Shown here piece after piece: positions 48,719-54,139 of a DNA stretch of 64,000 bases; position 1 is the first letter of the stretch, and each line of letters opens with the position of its first letter. The position numbers and the translations under genes are program-made. Origin of the DNA: Alitta virens (lineage: Eukaryota > Annelida > Polychaeta > Phyllodocida > Nereididae); assembly GCA_932294295.1 (NCBI GenBank), contig OW028575.1:14946058-15010057 (forward strand). Direction: 5' to 3'. The notes under the pieces are model-generated. The model made no database searches. It saw nothing but the letters and a program-made list of their open reading frames with translations, and had not been told where the DNA came from.

Positions 48719-50168
48719 CAGTCATTCATTCATTCATTCATTTATTTTAGTCACACTGAGTCTTCATAACTGTCATTCTAAACATTAAAATATAATGTAA
48801 AAAAGTATGTAATATACACAAATCCATTTTTGGAAATCATTTTGCGAGAGGCTATGGTCCAATAGATTAATGTGGCTTAGTGTTAAAAGTGGTAAATTAC
48901 GCAGATTGTGGTCCTGGGTTCGATGCTGCAGGTCTGGGCAAGTGGTTTGCCTCTGTCTCTGAGCTGCTGCTGCGGTGGTGTTGTTTGCAGCTACTGTCGC
49001 CAGATGGAGACTGCAGTAGTCTGCGAATTCCTGTCTCATAGATAAGGGGACAATAGAGGCCACTGTGACGTCATTGACGTTTTCTAAGACGTCCAGCAGG
49101 GACGGTACGTATTCCAGGCAGTGACTGCACTCAAATCTAGGCTTTGCATCCTCAAGGCGGATATGAACGTTGGCCACTGCGCTTTCCTTACTTCCGCTTT
49201 TTGAGGTGGCGCTGCACTCGACGCTGACGTTGTATGAGGAAGGGACTGTAAACAAACAGAACGATAGCATTGTAAAGGTATAGAAGCAGTGTGAAAAGCA
49301 GGTCAAAATGCTGTTGACAAAGCTATCACGCAGTCGTGTCAATGGCCTTTGTGTAATAATGGCTCTTCAGATACACTGTAGCCCCTGACAAAGTGGCCAG
49401 CATTGGTCTGCAGACTTAAAGGAAGTTGAAGGAAACTGTTTCTGTGGATAGACCTACTGACCTACACAGTGTAGTTTAACTCAGGTTCTTCTAGTAATAC
49501 ATACTCTCTAGAATATTTGTTATTTCTTGAACATTAAGCTAATATTCAGTGAAAACTTATATCCAGAGGTCTTAAGGACATTATTTCATGCTCAAAACCC
49601 CGGCACAAACATTTATTTATAAGAAAGGGGTTCCTGATAGCCTTTCATTTTCTGGTAGATGACTCAGGTGGCATGTCAGCCCAAGAAAAGGAATAGTGAA
49701 AGCAAGAAAAAAAAGGACTTATTCCTCGGTCAGGCAACCTGGTCATCCGGTCTTATTTTCCATCCAAAGGCCAGACTGTTTGCTGTCAAGATGACTACTG
49801 TGTGCTGGCCTGACGTGAGACTTTGAAAATCATTCCGTAAAGTGATGGATAACCTCAAAATTGACTGCTTTGCCCGAGCCTTCCATCATCCCCGGCCCCC
49901 CTTAGGTGCACTACTTTTCAACTGATGACCAGGAAATTACCTGTGACGTCATAAGTCTCCATTAGGATTACGTGATCATCAATACTGAAGCGTGATTGGT
50001 TGCTGAGTTGTGACACGGAGTGAGTGTGAACGTCTTTAATCACGCAGTAAATCCTGTGTCGTTCGTGATCCTCTGTGAACGCATAGAACCGTGTGACTTC
50101 CGTTTGGTTACCCGTGGCAACCACAAAGGCATCGTAGTGGGACTGGGAGAAGAAAATGGCTGCCACAC
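23261..50168 (-). CDS. ret: RET-family receptor tyrosine kinase, multi-exon gene, 5' exon not found
   Basis: A single-pass receptor tyrosine kinase of the RET family, which in vertebrates signals for GDNF-family ligands bound by GFR-alpha co-receptors at the plasma membrane. Twenty-one exons on the minus strand join in one continuous frame of 1183 codons plus stop. Order: four cadherin-like domains, a cysteine-rich domain with [10 protein letters not shown] and CPQDC, a CxxxCR motif next to the membrane, a hydrophobic segment, a kinase domain (GEGEFG loop, [21 protein letters not shown]) and a Ser/acid-rich tail. Human RET is about 1070-1114 residues, so this one is slightly longer. Exon phases agree with human RET from memory. 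The signal-peptide exon must lie upstream of 50168 and was not recognised. Assignment to the family is very firm; individual splice sites were placed by eye. Confidence 0.95.
23776..23893 (-). CDS. ret: ret exon 19 equivalent: start of the C-terminal tail
   Basis: A 118-nt exon (human 148), phase 0 to 1, acceptor tcttcag, donor CAAG|gtaaat. AYLELSN corresponds to human DYLDLAA, where Tyr1015 is the phospholipase C-gamma docking site. The rest is poorly conserved but keeps an acidic, Ser-rich character with [11 protein letters not shown] see no clear match to the human NKLY docking motif. Confidence 0.88.
25281..25380 (-). CDS. ret: ret exon 18 equivalent: end of the kinase domain
   Basis: A 100-nt exon, the same length and phases (2 to 0) as human exon 18. 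[20 protein letters not shown] matches human [20 protein letters not shown] with the CWxxxPxxRP signature of tyrosine kinases. Acceptor atttgcag, donor GTT|gtaagt. Confidence 0.95.
26234..26330 (-). CDS. ret: ret exon 17b: kinase C-lobe
   Basis: A 97-nt exon, phase 1 to 2, acceptor atttcag, donor GATCT|gttagt. It encodes [20 protein letters not shown] then [12 protein letters not shown], aligning with human [20 protein letters not shown] and RMERPDNCSEEM. It lies 4.6 kb from exon 17a; the intervening intron contains an intronless gene and a DNA element. Confidence 0.95.
27186..28439. mobile_element. 1.25 kb TA-flanked DNA element rich in GACGTC
   Basis: Ends are inverted: CCCAGTGGGTGAAAGT at 27186 and ACTTTTACCCATTGGA ending at 28439, each flanked by TA (27184-27185, 28440-28441), the target duplication of Tc1/mariner-like elements. 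Both subterminal parts hold many GACGTC or TGACGT words (27205-27320 and 28200-28415). No transposase frame, so non-autonomous. Lies in the ret exon 17a-17b intron, just downstream of the nested gene. Confidence 0.75.
28856..28861 (-). terminator. poly(A) signal of the nested gene
   Basis: AATAAA on the minus strand, about 140 nt after the stop of the nested 299-codon gene. It supports independent 3' end formation inside the ret intron. Confidence 0.5.
28998..29897 (-). CDS. intronless 299-codon gene nested in a ret intron, function unknown
   Basis: By far the longest open frame in the window. It lies on the ret strand, inside the intron between exons 17a and 17b. The start ATG has A at -3 and an in-frame stop 11 codons upstream, so the frame is complete. 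Residues 1-100 are basic, Pro/Ser-rich and probably disordered, with a [17 protein letters not shown] stretch that could hold a nuclear localisation signal. Residues 105-290 look globular and mostly helical ([48 protein letters not shown]). I do not recognise the family, and see no transmembrane segment, signal peptide or transposase signature. A poly(A) signal follows the stop by about 140 nt. It could be a retrogene or a single-exon host gene. Confidence 0.75.
   Translation of the reverse strand: MPPPFKTPAIASIKKFPCSYMPKPNKPASGHPKNRHPNGSARPRTSPGVNRSASSATTSSSRVARAPGIQDPFAGQNRKRSVTSDEVEPAKVQKFAPGNVIVSAAKFPVSVTKALDYVVDACQTKQTHTVSFSASELFQGNYHQSSMNKLKVSFAKCRNPPIDKKTVIMASIIAKNYFAGQKQPLIPKSLWSQPETQLRRNSISRCITEHEFTQIQKVFSYLSVIARSEGSYYTLAAEKFAKALETSLTGTTNNPEAVRKLKNFICDYDMLFEGGYLPSACSDRKNSTESLLQPKMSLI
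30000..30125 (-). promoter_or_regulatory. possible promoter of the nested gene
   Basis: A GC-richer patch 100-230 bp upstream of the nested ATG with several CpGs and an ETS-type core ACCGGAA (30109-30115, minus strand). No TATA box seen. Position and composition are the only evidence. Confidence 0.25.
30907..30947 (-). CDS. ret: ret exon 17a: 41-nt micro-exon, kinase helix F
   Basis: A 41-nt exon with acceptor gtttttag and donor TTAG|gtgagt. It reads [14 protein letters not shown], the conserved SDVWSFGVLLWEI block of tyrosine kinases, and is too short for ordinary ORF finding. With exon 17b it totals 138 nt, exactly the human exon 17 length I recall, so a single intron splits it here. Confidence 0.95.
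31373..32256. mobile_element. 0.88 kb DNA element with TAGGGGAGAGTTG ends
   Basis: Terminal inverted repeats of about 28 bp: TAGGGGAGAGTTGCTGGGAT at 31373 and ATCCCGGCAACTCTCCCCTA ending at 32256. TA at both ends fits a TA target duplication. No coding frame. In the ret intron between exons 16 and 17a. Confidence 0.75.
32317..33234. mobile_element. 0.92 kb foldback element with internal hairpin
   Basis: Arms of about 150 bp: TATCCTTTGTCAATGCC at 32317 pairs with GGCATTGCCAGAGGATA ending at 33234, continuing through CACAAAATGGTCAG / CTGACCATTTTGTG and GACGTCAT words. Inside it lies the separate hairpin at 32686-32773. It ends about 60 bp from the ret exon 16 donor. Confidence 0.75.
32686..32773. 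repeat. 88-bp near-perfect hairpin
   Basis: About 38-bp arms (GAATACAGGAATTTATTCCA and its complement) separated by a short TTTCGGCTTCG loop, nested in the foldback element. Could be a MITE insertion. Confidence 0.75.
33295..33365 (-). CDS. ret: ret exon 16 equivalent: activation segment end
   Basis: A 71-nt exon, identical in length and phase (0 to 2) to human exon 16. [20 protein letters not shown] aligns with human [20 protein letters not shown]. The residue after MA is Pro, as in most tyrosine kinases, where human RET has Ile. Acceptor attgtag, donor GACGT|gtaagt. A foldback element ends only about 60 bp past the donor. Confidence 0.95.
33458..33580 (-). CDS. ret: ret exon 15 equivalent: catalytic and activation loops
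   Basis: A 123-nt exon, the same length and phases (0 to 0) as human exon 15. It has HRDLAARN (catalytic Asp), [20 protein letters not shown] (Mg-binding DFG; activation-loop tyrosines equivalent to human Tyr900 and Tyr905). Acceptor accacag. A strong-looking A|gtaagg lies 4 nt before the chosen AAG|gtcagt; only the latter keeps phase with exon 16 and the human length. All residues needed for catalysis are present. Confidence 0.96.
34265..34494 (-). CDS. ret: ret exon 14 equivalent: hinge and kinase insert
   Basis: A 230-nt exon (human 215), phase 1 to 0, acceptor atttcag, donor AAAG|gtaggt. [20 protein letters not shown] is the hinge and helix D. An acidic kinase insert of about 30 residues replaces the human Gly/Ser-rich one, then [19 protein letters not shown] is helix E. 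Length differs only in the kinase insert. Confidence 0.95.
35251..35358 (-). CDS. ret: ret exon 13 equivalent: kinase helix C region
   Basis: A 108-nt exon, the same length and phase as human exon 13. [20 protein letters not shown] carries the helix C glutamate (SEYNLL, human SEFNVL) that pairs with the ATP-binding lysine; [12 protein letters not shown] follows. Acceptor ctttgcag, donor AATG|gtgagt. Separated from exon 12 by a 6.7 kb intron holding the large inverted repeat. Confidence 0.96.
35550..35624. repeat. family T MITE, short copy
   Basis: CCCAGATAGCACTCCAAATC ... GATCTGGAATGCCATCTGGG with ACGACGCTGGCCC inside. In a ret intron, about 190 bp upstream of exon 13. Confidence 0.7.
35686..36120. 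mobile_element. second TACG-rich element, possibly truncated
   Basis: Starts with TTCACACTATC and has the same TACG/CGAGCG vocabulary as the 58.9 kb element, including two adjacent copies of GGACGTCTGGCGAGCG (36050-36090) and TCTACGAGTGCCTCAC. In the ret intron upstream of exon 13. Confidence 0.5.
36876..41677. promoter_or_regulatory. array of about 20 X-box-like (RFX-type) palindromes
   Basis: Near-palindromes of the form GTTGCCATGGAAAC, the X-box bound by RFX winged-helix factors, start at 36876, 37052, 37203, 37376, 37843, 38004, 38183, 38342, 38661, 39373, 39546, 39743, 39908, 40069, 40243, 40423, 40705, 41236, 41399, 41575 and 41664. Consecutive sites are often 150-180 bp apart. Between them the sequence is AT-rich. 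Binding is not shown; the motif could simply be part of the repeat unit. Confidence 0.55.
40762..41119 (+). mobile_element. LINE 3' end inserted into one arm of the inverted repeat
   Basis: A 358-bp block present only in the right arm, ending in a TCTGAA-type simple tail and flanked by GGTGT direct repeats (40757-40761 and 41115-41119). The left arm is uninterrupted at the matching place (around 37340). No coding frame recognised. Confidence 0.65.
42106..42253 (-). CDS. ret: ret exon 12 equivalent: start of the kinase domain
   Basis: A 148-nt exon, identical in length and phase (0 to 1) to human exon 12. [20 protein letters not shown] is nearly identical to human RET; then come the glycine loop GEGEFGKVV and the ATP-anchoring lysine in TVAVKMLK. 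Acceptor ctttccag, donor AAAC|gtgagt. Confidence 0.97.
42471..42898. mobile_element. 428-bp mariner-type MITE
   Basis: Terminal inverted repeats CAGCCGTGGCCAAAA... and ...TTTTGGCCACGGCTG with GTTCGGACAC inside, the end type of Tc1/mariner elements (CAGT..GGCCAAAAGT..). TA on the left; the right flank is AA. Starts about 220 bp before the ret exon 12 acceptor. Confidence 0.8.
43088..43231 (-). CDS. ret: ret exon 11b: juxtamembrane segment
   Basis: A 144-nt exon, phase 0 at both ends, acceptor gttgcag and donor CCA|gtaggt. It encodes 48 residues of the cytoplasmic juxtamembrane part ([20 protein letters not shown] and on), with tyrosines in DYVDE and ISYQG. DYVDE has acidic context typical of a phosphorylated tyrosine; whether it matches human Tyr687 is inference. 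A second possible donor one base later would break the frame into exon 12. Confidence 0.85.
43408..43544 (-). CDS. ret: ret exon 11a: last cysteines and transmembrane helix
   Basis: A 137-nt exon with acceptor tatttcag and donor AAG|gtgagc, phase 1 to 0. DCNTVCR matches LCDELCR of human RET (Cys630 and Cys634, the multiple endocrine neoplasia 2A positions). It is followed by about 19 apolar residues ([19 protein letters not shown]) and a basic stop-transfer stretch RIRHRRK. This is the membrane-spanning segment. Human exon 11 is one 257-nt exon; here it is split after the helix. Confidence 0.92.
43755..43934 (-). CDS. ret: ret exon 10 equivalent: cysteine-rich domain, C-terminal part
   Basis: A 180-nt exon (human 120), acceptor ctctgcag, donor AAAAA|gtaaaa, phase 1 to 1. 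[13 protein letters not shown] keeps the CxC-spacer-CxC arrangement that holds human cysteines 609/611 and 618/620. After it comes an insertion of about 45 residues rich in Pro, Glu and Lys ([20 protein letters not shown] and on), absent from human, before the last two cysteines in the next exon. Sequons NAT occur twice. The stretch past the donor stays open but is intron. Confidence 0.88.
44192..44410 (-). CDS. ret: ret exons 8+9 equivalent: cysteine-rich domain, N-terminal part
   Basis: A 219-nt exon with acceptor tttccag and donor GTTT|gtatgt, phase 1 at both ends. [17 protein letters not shown] aligns with human [36 protein letters not shown] with TCSPSTKTCPDGHCDVVE; CPQDC is identical. 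These cysteines form the disulfide-rich membrane-proximal module. In human the same stretch is two exons (126 + 111 nt), so an intron is missing here, or was gained in the vertebrate line. The phase choice at the donor is set by the next exon. Confidence 0.93.
45037..45319 (-). CDS. ret: ret exon 7 equivalent: cadherin-like domain 4
   Basis: A 283-nt exon (human 259), acceptor ctttcag, donor TGTA|gtaagt, phase 0 to 1 as in human. [15 protein letters not shown] opens it; then [14 protein letters not shown] aligns with human VTSAEDTSGILFVND and [13 protein letters not shown] with the closing strand AQLLVTVEG. It ends with the first residue of the cysteine-rich domain. Sequon NNS. Confidence 0.87.
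45408..45482 (-). CDS. possible 75-nt in-frame cassette exon, or repeat
   Basis: A candidate exon in the intron between exons 6b and 7: acceptor cccttttcag, strong donor TGT|gtaaga, length 75 nt, open and phase 0 at both ends, so it could be included or skipped without breaking the frame. The encoded stretch ([20 protein letters not shown] and on) is not clearly cadherin-like. The same sequence read one base over gives [17 protein letters not shown], which resembles a cadherin linker, but no splice phase permits that frame. An inverted, partial copy lies at about 46112-46160. May be repeat-derived. Confidence 0.3.
46112..46160 (+). repeat. inverted partial copy of the candidate cassette exon
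   Basis: On the plus strand, GTCATTTCTGTCCATCTTCC and ACAAGAAGATGAT copy the minus-strand sequence at 45447-45482 with four differences in 36 bases, including the CCCTTT-CAG-like acceptor. It is cut off by a family T MITE. Confidence 0.65.
46216..46262. repeat. GATA/GATT microsatellite beside the exon 6b donor
   Basis: Imperfect GATA/GATT tetranucleotide run about ten bases into the intron after ret exon 6b. Confidence 0.85.
46272..46415 (-). CDS. ret: ret exon 6b: end of cadherin-like domain 3 and start of domain 4
   Basis: A 144-nt exon, phase 0 at both ends, acceptor tatttcag, donor CAG|gtggtt. It reads [14 protein letters not shown], then a Pro-rich turn, then [16 protein letters not shown]. 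The closing YTQ sits where human RET has FAQ at its exon 6/7 boundary, also phase 0. Sequons NGT and NIT. A GATA/GATT microsatellite lies about ten bases past the donor. Sequence support is weaker than for neighbouring exons because this part of the domain varies, but frame, phases and splice sites agree. Confidence 0.75.
46756..46859 (-). CDS. ret: ret exon 6a: cadherin-like domain 3, second part
   Basis: A 104-nt exon with acceptor atttcag, donor TCA|gtgagt, phase 1 to 0. [20 protein letters not shown] then FNDTS matches human [23 protein letters not shown] almost strand for strand, and the exon starts at the same codon and phase as human exon 6. It has sequons NAS and NDT. Human exon 6 (200 nt) is represented here by this exon and the next one, so one intron is extra relative to human. 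Confidence 0.88.
48060..48222 (-). CDS. ret: ret exon 5 equivalent: cadherin-like domain 3, first part
   Basis: A 163-nt exon with acceptor ctttcag and donor GCAG|gtgaga, phase 0 to 1 as in human exon 5 (196 nt). [15 protein letters not shown] matches the TVVATLRVFDADV strand of human domain 3, including the DAD calcium-type motif. The frame stays open past the donor for about 35 codons, but that extension has no family similarity and the downstream exon joins exactly in frame at the donor used here. Confidence 0.85.
48332..48570 (-). CDS. ret: ret exon 4 equivalent: cadherin-like domain 2 and Ca-binding linker
   Basis: A 239-nt exon (human 242) with acceptor ccttgcag and phase 1 start. It encodes [15 protein letters not shown], the usual TGxLxVxxxLDxEx strand of cadherin repeats, followed by [11 protein letters not shown]. 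That is the linker motif equivalent to the YDEDDSAP calcium site between domains 2 and 3 of human RET, here closer to the classical DxNDNAP. The exon must end in phase 0 to join exon 5; the only fitting donor is ATG|GCAAGT, a GC donor. An alternative GT donor 4 nt further on would need a different acceptor in exon 5. Confidence 0.85.
48669..48743. repeat. TTGA/ATTC microsatellite
   Basis: Runs of TTGA then ATTC tetranucleotides in the intron between ret exons 3 and 4. Confidence 0.9.
48860..48970 (+). mobile_element. tRNA-derived SINE antisense to the end of ret exon 3
   Basis: A-box-like TGGCTTAGTGTT and B box GGGTTCGATGC at tRNA spacing, then TTTGCCTCTGTCTCTGAGCT, like the SINE at 15.7 kb. 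It overlaps the last codons proposed for ret exon 3. Confidence 0.55.
48901..49245 (-). CDS. ret: ret exon 3 equivalent: end of cadherin-like domain 1 and start of domain 2
   Basis: A 345-nt exon, acceptor tttacag, phase 1 start. It reads [12 protein letters not shown], then [20 protein letters not shown], which has the layout of the strand leaving domain 1 and the opening strands of domain 2. The last 25-30 codons ([12 protein letters not shown] and after) are low in complexity and lie antisense to a tRNA-derived SINE on the plus strand, so the end is uncertain. The chosen donor (CTGC|gtaatt) is the only one seen that gives phase 1 and an open junction, apart from a weak GCA|gtctcc upstream. 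Human exon 3 is 288 nt. Confidence 0.7.
49941..50168 (-). CDS. ret: ret exon 2 equivalent: cadherin-like domain 1
   Basis: A 228-nt exon between a good acceptor (tttgcag) and donor CAG|gtaatt, phase 1 at both ends like human exon 2. It encodes the start of the first cadherin-like domain: [13 protein letters not shown] aligns with the LYFSRDAYWEKLYV stretch I recall at the mature N terminus of human RET, and [15 protein letters not shown] is the strand before the next exon. It has N-glycosylation sequons NQT and NQS. Phase 1 at the start means a separate upstream exon must supply the start codon and signal peptide; the frame upstream of the acceptor is not used because it runs into intron sequence. 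Confidence 0.88.
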
Positions 50169-50849
50169 CTGCAAACAGTGAAAAGGAAATGTGATATACG
50201 TTCTCTACTTGTAGGTGAACAGGTAAAAGTGTCCGATTTTTATTTATTTTTAATTGTAGTTTTATGAGCCTGTACAACAACCTCCCAATGTAAATCAGTA
50301 AGCAGGGCAGGTTGTTATCCTTTGGGATTATAGAATGTGGCAGAGAAGCAAGTTCTGGCAAAGATGCTGTGGGCTTTTTGTAATTGCCAACTGGACATCC
50401 TAGTGGACACTGCCCACTGGGCAGTCCTCTAAACAGGACCTTAGGGAGACCAGGGTATACCAAGTTGATTGGATAGTTTGTTTTCCCAGGAGAGATGAGG
50501 ATGGGGCTGCTGAGGCGGCTGAGGCTGCTGAGGTGATTAGGTGGGGAGAGGGGGGGGGAAAGTTCATTCCCCCACTATTCCCTGCGGACGAATACTGACC
50601 AAGGACTACCATATACTAAAATGGGACAAGGTTAGATGCTGGGATGCTGAATAGCTGGTGAACTGGTTTTTTAAGAACTGACTAACACAACCTGTCCAAT
50701 TTCCAAGACGAAACGCTGTGAAAATAATGACCCTATTTCAGTGGTTGAGCTCAAATTACACTTTGCAAAACTTTGCCGTAGTGTATACATATATACTACA
50801 TAATGAAAATCCTAAAAGAGGTCTTGCTTAATATATTAATTATTTCTAT

Positions 50850-51240
50850 TTCAGAGCAACTGCTCACCAATGTATACTGCGCACCTATGGTGGAGTTATA
50901 GCAAAGTCAGTATTAGGAAGCTGCAGATTGCTTATCATACCGTGTTCAAGATTCTGCTAGGTTTTTCCAAATATGATAGTAACAGTTTACTCTGTACAGT
51001 ATTTCATACTAGAAGCTGCTCTGCAGCCATTAAAAATTATGTCTATAAATTTGTGTGTAGACTTGCCACATCACCAAATGACATTATCAAAAATATTGCT
51101 CTGACTAGTCTTGCTTTTACATCCAGGATTAAAAATCACTGGATTGAACTGTTATATGTTGGTGCTAGCCCGTAGAATATAATGATGATTGTATTGTATA
51201 TGGACCGCTTTTGTGTCTGGAATAAAGTTTATAATAATAA
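50850..51240 (+). mobile_element. 3' end of a LINE ORF2
   Basis: A frame of about 100 codons (50870-51175) reads YTAHLWWSYSKVSIRKLQIA, then SCSAAIKNYVYKFVCRL, typical of the C-terminal end of some non-LTR ORF2 proteins. It is followed by AATAAAG and an ATAATAATAA tail. 5'-truncated. A different lineage from the 9-10 kb fragment, judging by the end sequence. Confidence 0.75.
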
Positions 51241-52260
51241 CCCTTCTTTTAATAATATATTTAGGGGAATTCTTTCAAAGAAATATTTCCTAAGCAGAAG
51301 TTTCAAGATATTTTTCATTACTTGAAAGTATATCTATCCACTTTGCCTTGTATATTTGTTTATTCTTGTATATTGTAAATGAACAAAGCAAGCAGTTGTT
51401 TGTGTGGGGAGGAAGAAGCATTTAAACATAAATGAAAAAGGAGCATCTTCAGTCTTTGAACAACGCTAGATGAGAAATATGATATTAATACGTATCATGG
51501 AATGAAATGAAACAATTTGCAGGTGGTAAATTTCTATCCTAGAAATTCTGGGAAATATGAAGTTAATTTTTATGGACAGGCATTGCGCAGCGTAAAAGCT
51601 GACATTTTTGTTGCGTTACAAATGGCATAATATGAAATACCAAAAAATATGAAATCATATCTGTATTATTTGTCTTCCCTGTATCAACTTTCACGTTGTT
51701 TTCATTTCACTATACATTCTCTTTTTTAAATTATTTGATATTGACGTGTAAATTGTGTGCATTGTTTTGTTGATAATTTACTTTTTATCGCTCCTATGTG
51801 GATGCTGACTGCTTGTATAAGCACAACTGTAGCGCTGCTGCATTAGCATTGTGATGAAAACCTTGAAGTGGATTATCACATTATTACCTTGGCTATTTAC
51901 AACAATATGCAAACTTCATGAGTGTTTGCATCCATTCAGGCAACAGACATTGGCCCTACATCATCATCAAATGCTGCCATTTGCACTACACAATACTGCT
52001 GCTGCTGCTGCTGCTGCTGCTGTCACTGCTGCAGCAGATGCTGACCTTTCTAAATTGGTGATGACCACTGTTGTGATAAGATGGGTCAAGTAGTAGGTGG
52101 ACTGGTCATTATGTCCACATGGTGAGAAGCCTTACTCACTACTTGTTCAGCTCACTGGCTTCAAGGTGGTCCTGTGGTATAAACGAGGCAAGATGGGTTC
52201 GTTGGTATGATTTTGTGTTCCGTGTTGTTTGAGTTAAAAACCCAGAGGAGCCTATCAATC
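51241..52260. other. intergenic, no gene seen
   Basis: AT-rich DNA after the LINE tail. The only distinct feature is a CTG run at 51997-52022, which produces an alanine run in one plus-strand frame. No family similarity or splice structure seen. Confidence 0.5.
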
Positions 52261-52261
52261 C

Positions 52262-52425
52262 CAGATAACATGCACGCCTGCCTGCTCCTCTGAAGGACCC
52301 GGGTTCAATCCCAGGCACAATCCCTTCATGAGCAACATCTCAGCTGGATGTCGTTCGGATGAGACGTTAAATTGGCGGTCCCTTGTACCAGTGTCTGTGC
52401 TAAGGCAAGTAAAAGATCTATCTAT
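52262..52425 (+). mobile_element. tRNA-derived SINE with Deu-like core
   Basis: B box GGGTTCAATCCC, then CAGCTGGATGTCGTTCGGAT and GAGACGTTAAATTGGCGGTC, then CAAGTAAAAGATC. Best preserved copy. A diverged relative at 14575-14690 keeps TAGCTGGATGCTGATCGC and GGCAAGTAAAGGACCC. Confidence 0.7.
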
Positions 52426-52493
52426 ATATCTCTCACCTCATCAATGAACCCTCAATAGCGGCAAGAATTTGCCTTAGAGAGCTGCTAATTGCA

Positions 52494-52575
52494 TATCTAT
52501 CTATCTATCTCTATCTGTCGATCTATCTAGCTATCTAGCTTTCTATCTATCTACTATCTATCTACCTATCTTCTG
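52494..52575. repeat. TATC microsatellite
   Basis: Imperfect CTAT repeats, probably grown from the tail of the SINE at 52.26-52.43 kb. Confidence 0.85.
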
Positions 52576-53040
52576 TAGCCTGTACCTACGTAGCTAGCCC
52601 AACATTGGGTCATTAGGTTTTGAACCCAGAATCACTGATCTACATCATACACATGCACCCTTTAAACTATTACATGTAGGTATTACAGTATTACAGTCTT
52701 ACAGTTATTTGGCATGTGGTAGGTAGCAATCATACTGAAAGTCAATCGACCCAGACACCTATTTCCATATGTTGAAATGGTATTAAGGCTTCGAGTTAAT
52801 GACTAAATCAGACTTCCCAAGATACCATGCCAGATTGGAGTCAATGCGGCGTGATACCGTGGTTGTGCAGTAAAGAGATGAAAAAGGTCCTTGAAAGGCT
52901 TCGCTCTTCCATCTAAATAGACTATGGAGTTAACTGTTATGTATTACTTTTTCAAGAAATTGTTACGGTCCCTCACGGCTCAGAAGTAAACTGTCTCAAA
53001 CACAATCTTGTTGTATGTTGTTTTTTCTTTTCCTCCCACA

Positions 53041-53400
53041 TAAACATCGGGAGAAGCGGGCCTTGGGAGATTCATGTTGGTTTCATATAATAATCTCTGT
53101 CCCGACTGAGACAGGATGTATAACACTTTCCACTTGAGATATTGACCATGTTTCTCCTTGCCACCGCTGCACCACCAAAGGTCGGGTAAATATGGACTCT
53201 CTCCTCCCTCCTCTCTCCTCTCTCACAACCTCGTTTAGGCCTGCGCATGCGCTGTGGCTATGGAGTGTCTGATCAGCGCAATTGTTTGGTGGAGACAGGC
53301 CGGTCTGTTTAAGATGCTGTCCTCGACTGAAACGCAGTTCTGAGATGATCAAGCGTCTTGGAGATGGCATCTAGAACTTGCAAAGGCACATTAGACTGCC
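53041..53400. promoter_or_regulatory. GC-richer block with an NRF1-type site, promoter candidate
   Basis: A palindromic TGCGCATGCGC (53242-53252) matches the NRF1 consensus and sits in a CpG-containing, GA-rich block unlike its AT-rich surroundings. It lies 3.1 kb upstream of ret exon 2, so it could be the ret promoter or first exon area, but no minus-strand signal peptide frame with a phase 1 donor was found beside it. Strand and target are unknown. Confidence 0.3.
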
Positions 53401-53639
53401 CTGCAGAATCTCCTGCTGATTTTTTTCAATAAAACACGAAATACCAAGCAAAAAGACTGTTCACTCCTGTATACTACAATAGGAATTACTGAATAGGTGA
53501 CTGGAATAAAACTAGGGATGGTTGACATTAAGCAGGCCTATTAGCAGCAAATTGTATTAGTTTTATTGCGTATAAATTCGCCGAAAGGTTTGAAATTGAA
53601 TTGTGGTTATACAGTTAGTATAAAATATGGTTGACTCTA

Positions 53640-53990
53640 GACAGCTGTAGCGACCTATTCCTGGCTGTAGCTAAAGCCAGACGTTTCTGTCTGCTCCTGG
53701 TTTATAGTCGGCTTACATCTACCATTGTTGAATAAAATAACCTTCGTAAATGTAAGAAATTTGTCTAATATTATGATAAATATGTACTTTTAGATGGCAA
53801 TGTAAGACACTTATCTAATATATCATAAATATGTACTTTTTGATCTGGCTTTGAGTAGCCAACTATACTGCAGCCAGACAATTTGATTTTGTGGCAGGTA
53901 GCATGGTACAGCAAATGTTGTCTAGCTTTCTCTAGGTTTAATTTGGCAGACTGCTTTTTTATGGAACTAACACATATGTCATGTGACTAT
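53640..53990 (+). repeat. dispersed repeat family D, copy 3
   Basis: Longest copy with an internal 55-bp duplication (ATAAATATGTACTTTTAGAT at 53779 and ATAAATATGTACTTTTTGAT at 53825). Confidence 0.7.
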
Positions 53991-54139
53991 CAAAAGGCAC
54001 CACTATGCCATATAGAGTATTACTGTACAAAATTTCATTAGGGTAAGTGCATTAGCGTTAGTGTTCTGCTCCGGAATTGACAGTGTTACGCATGCATGTC
54101 AGACGGATGTTGATGATAACAATAACCCTCTTCAATATG

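Noticed and set aside
51851..52093. Plus-strand frame with an alanine run
   Set aside because: The alanines come from a CTG microsatellite; nothing else supports coding.
53083..53370. Minus-strand 95-codon frame in the GC-richer block
   Set aside because: No hydrophobic leader, no phase 1 donor in frame and no similarity; explained by base composition.
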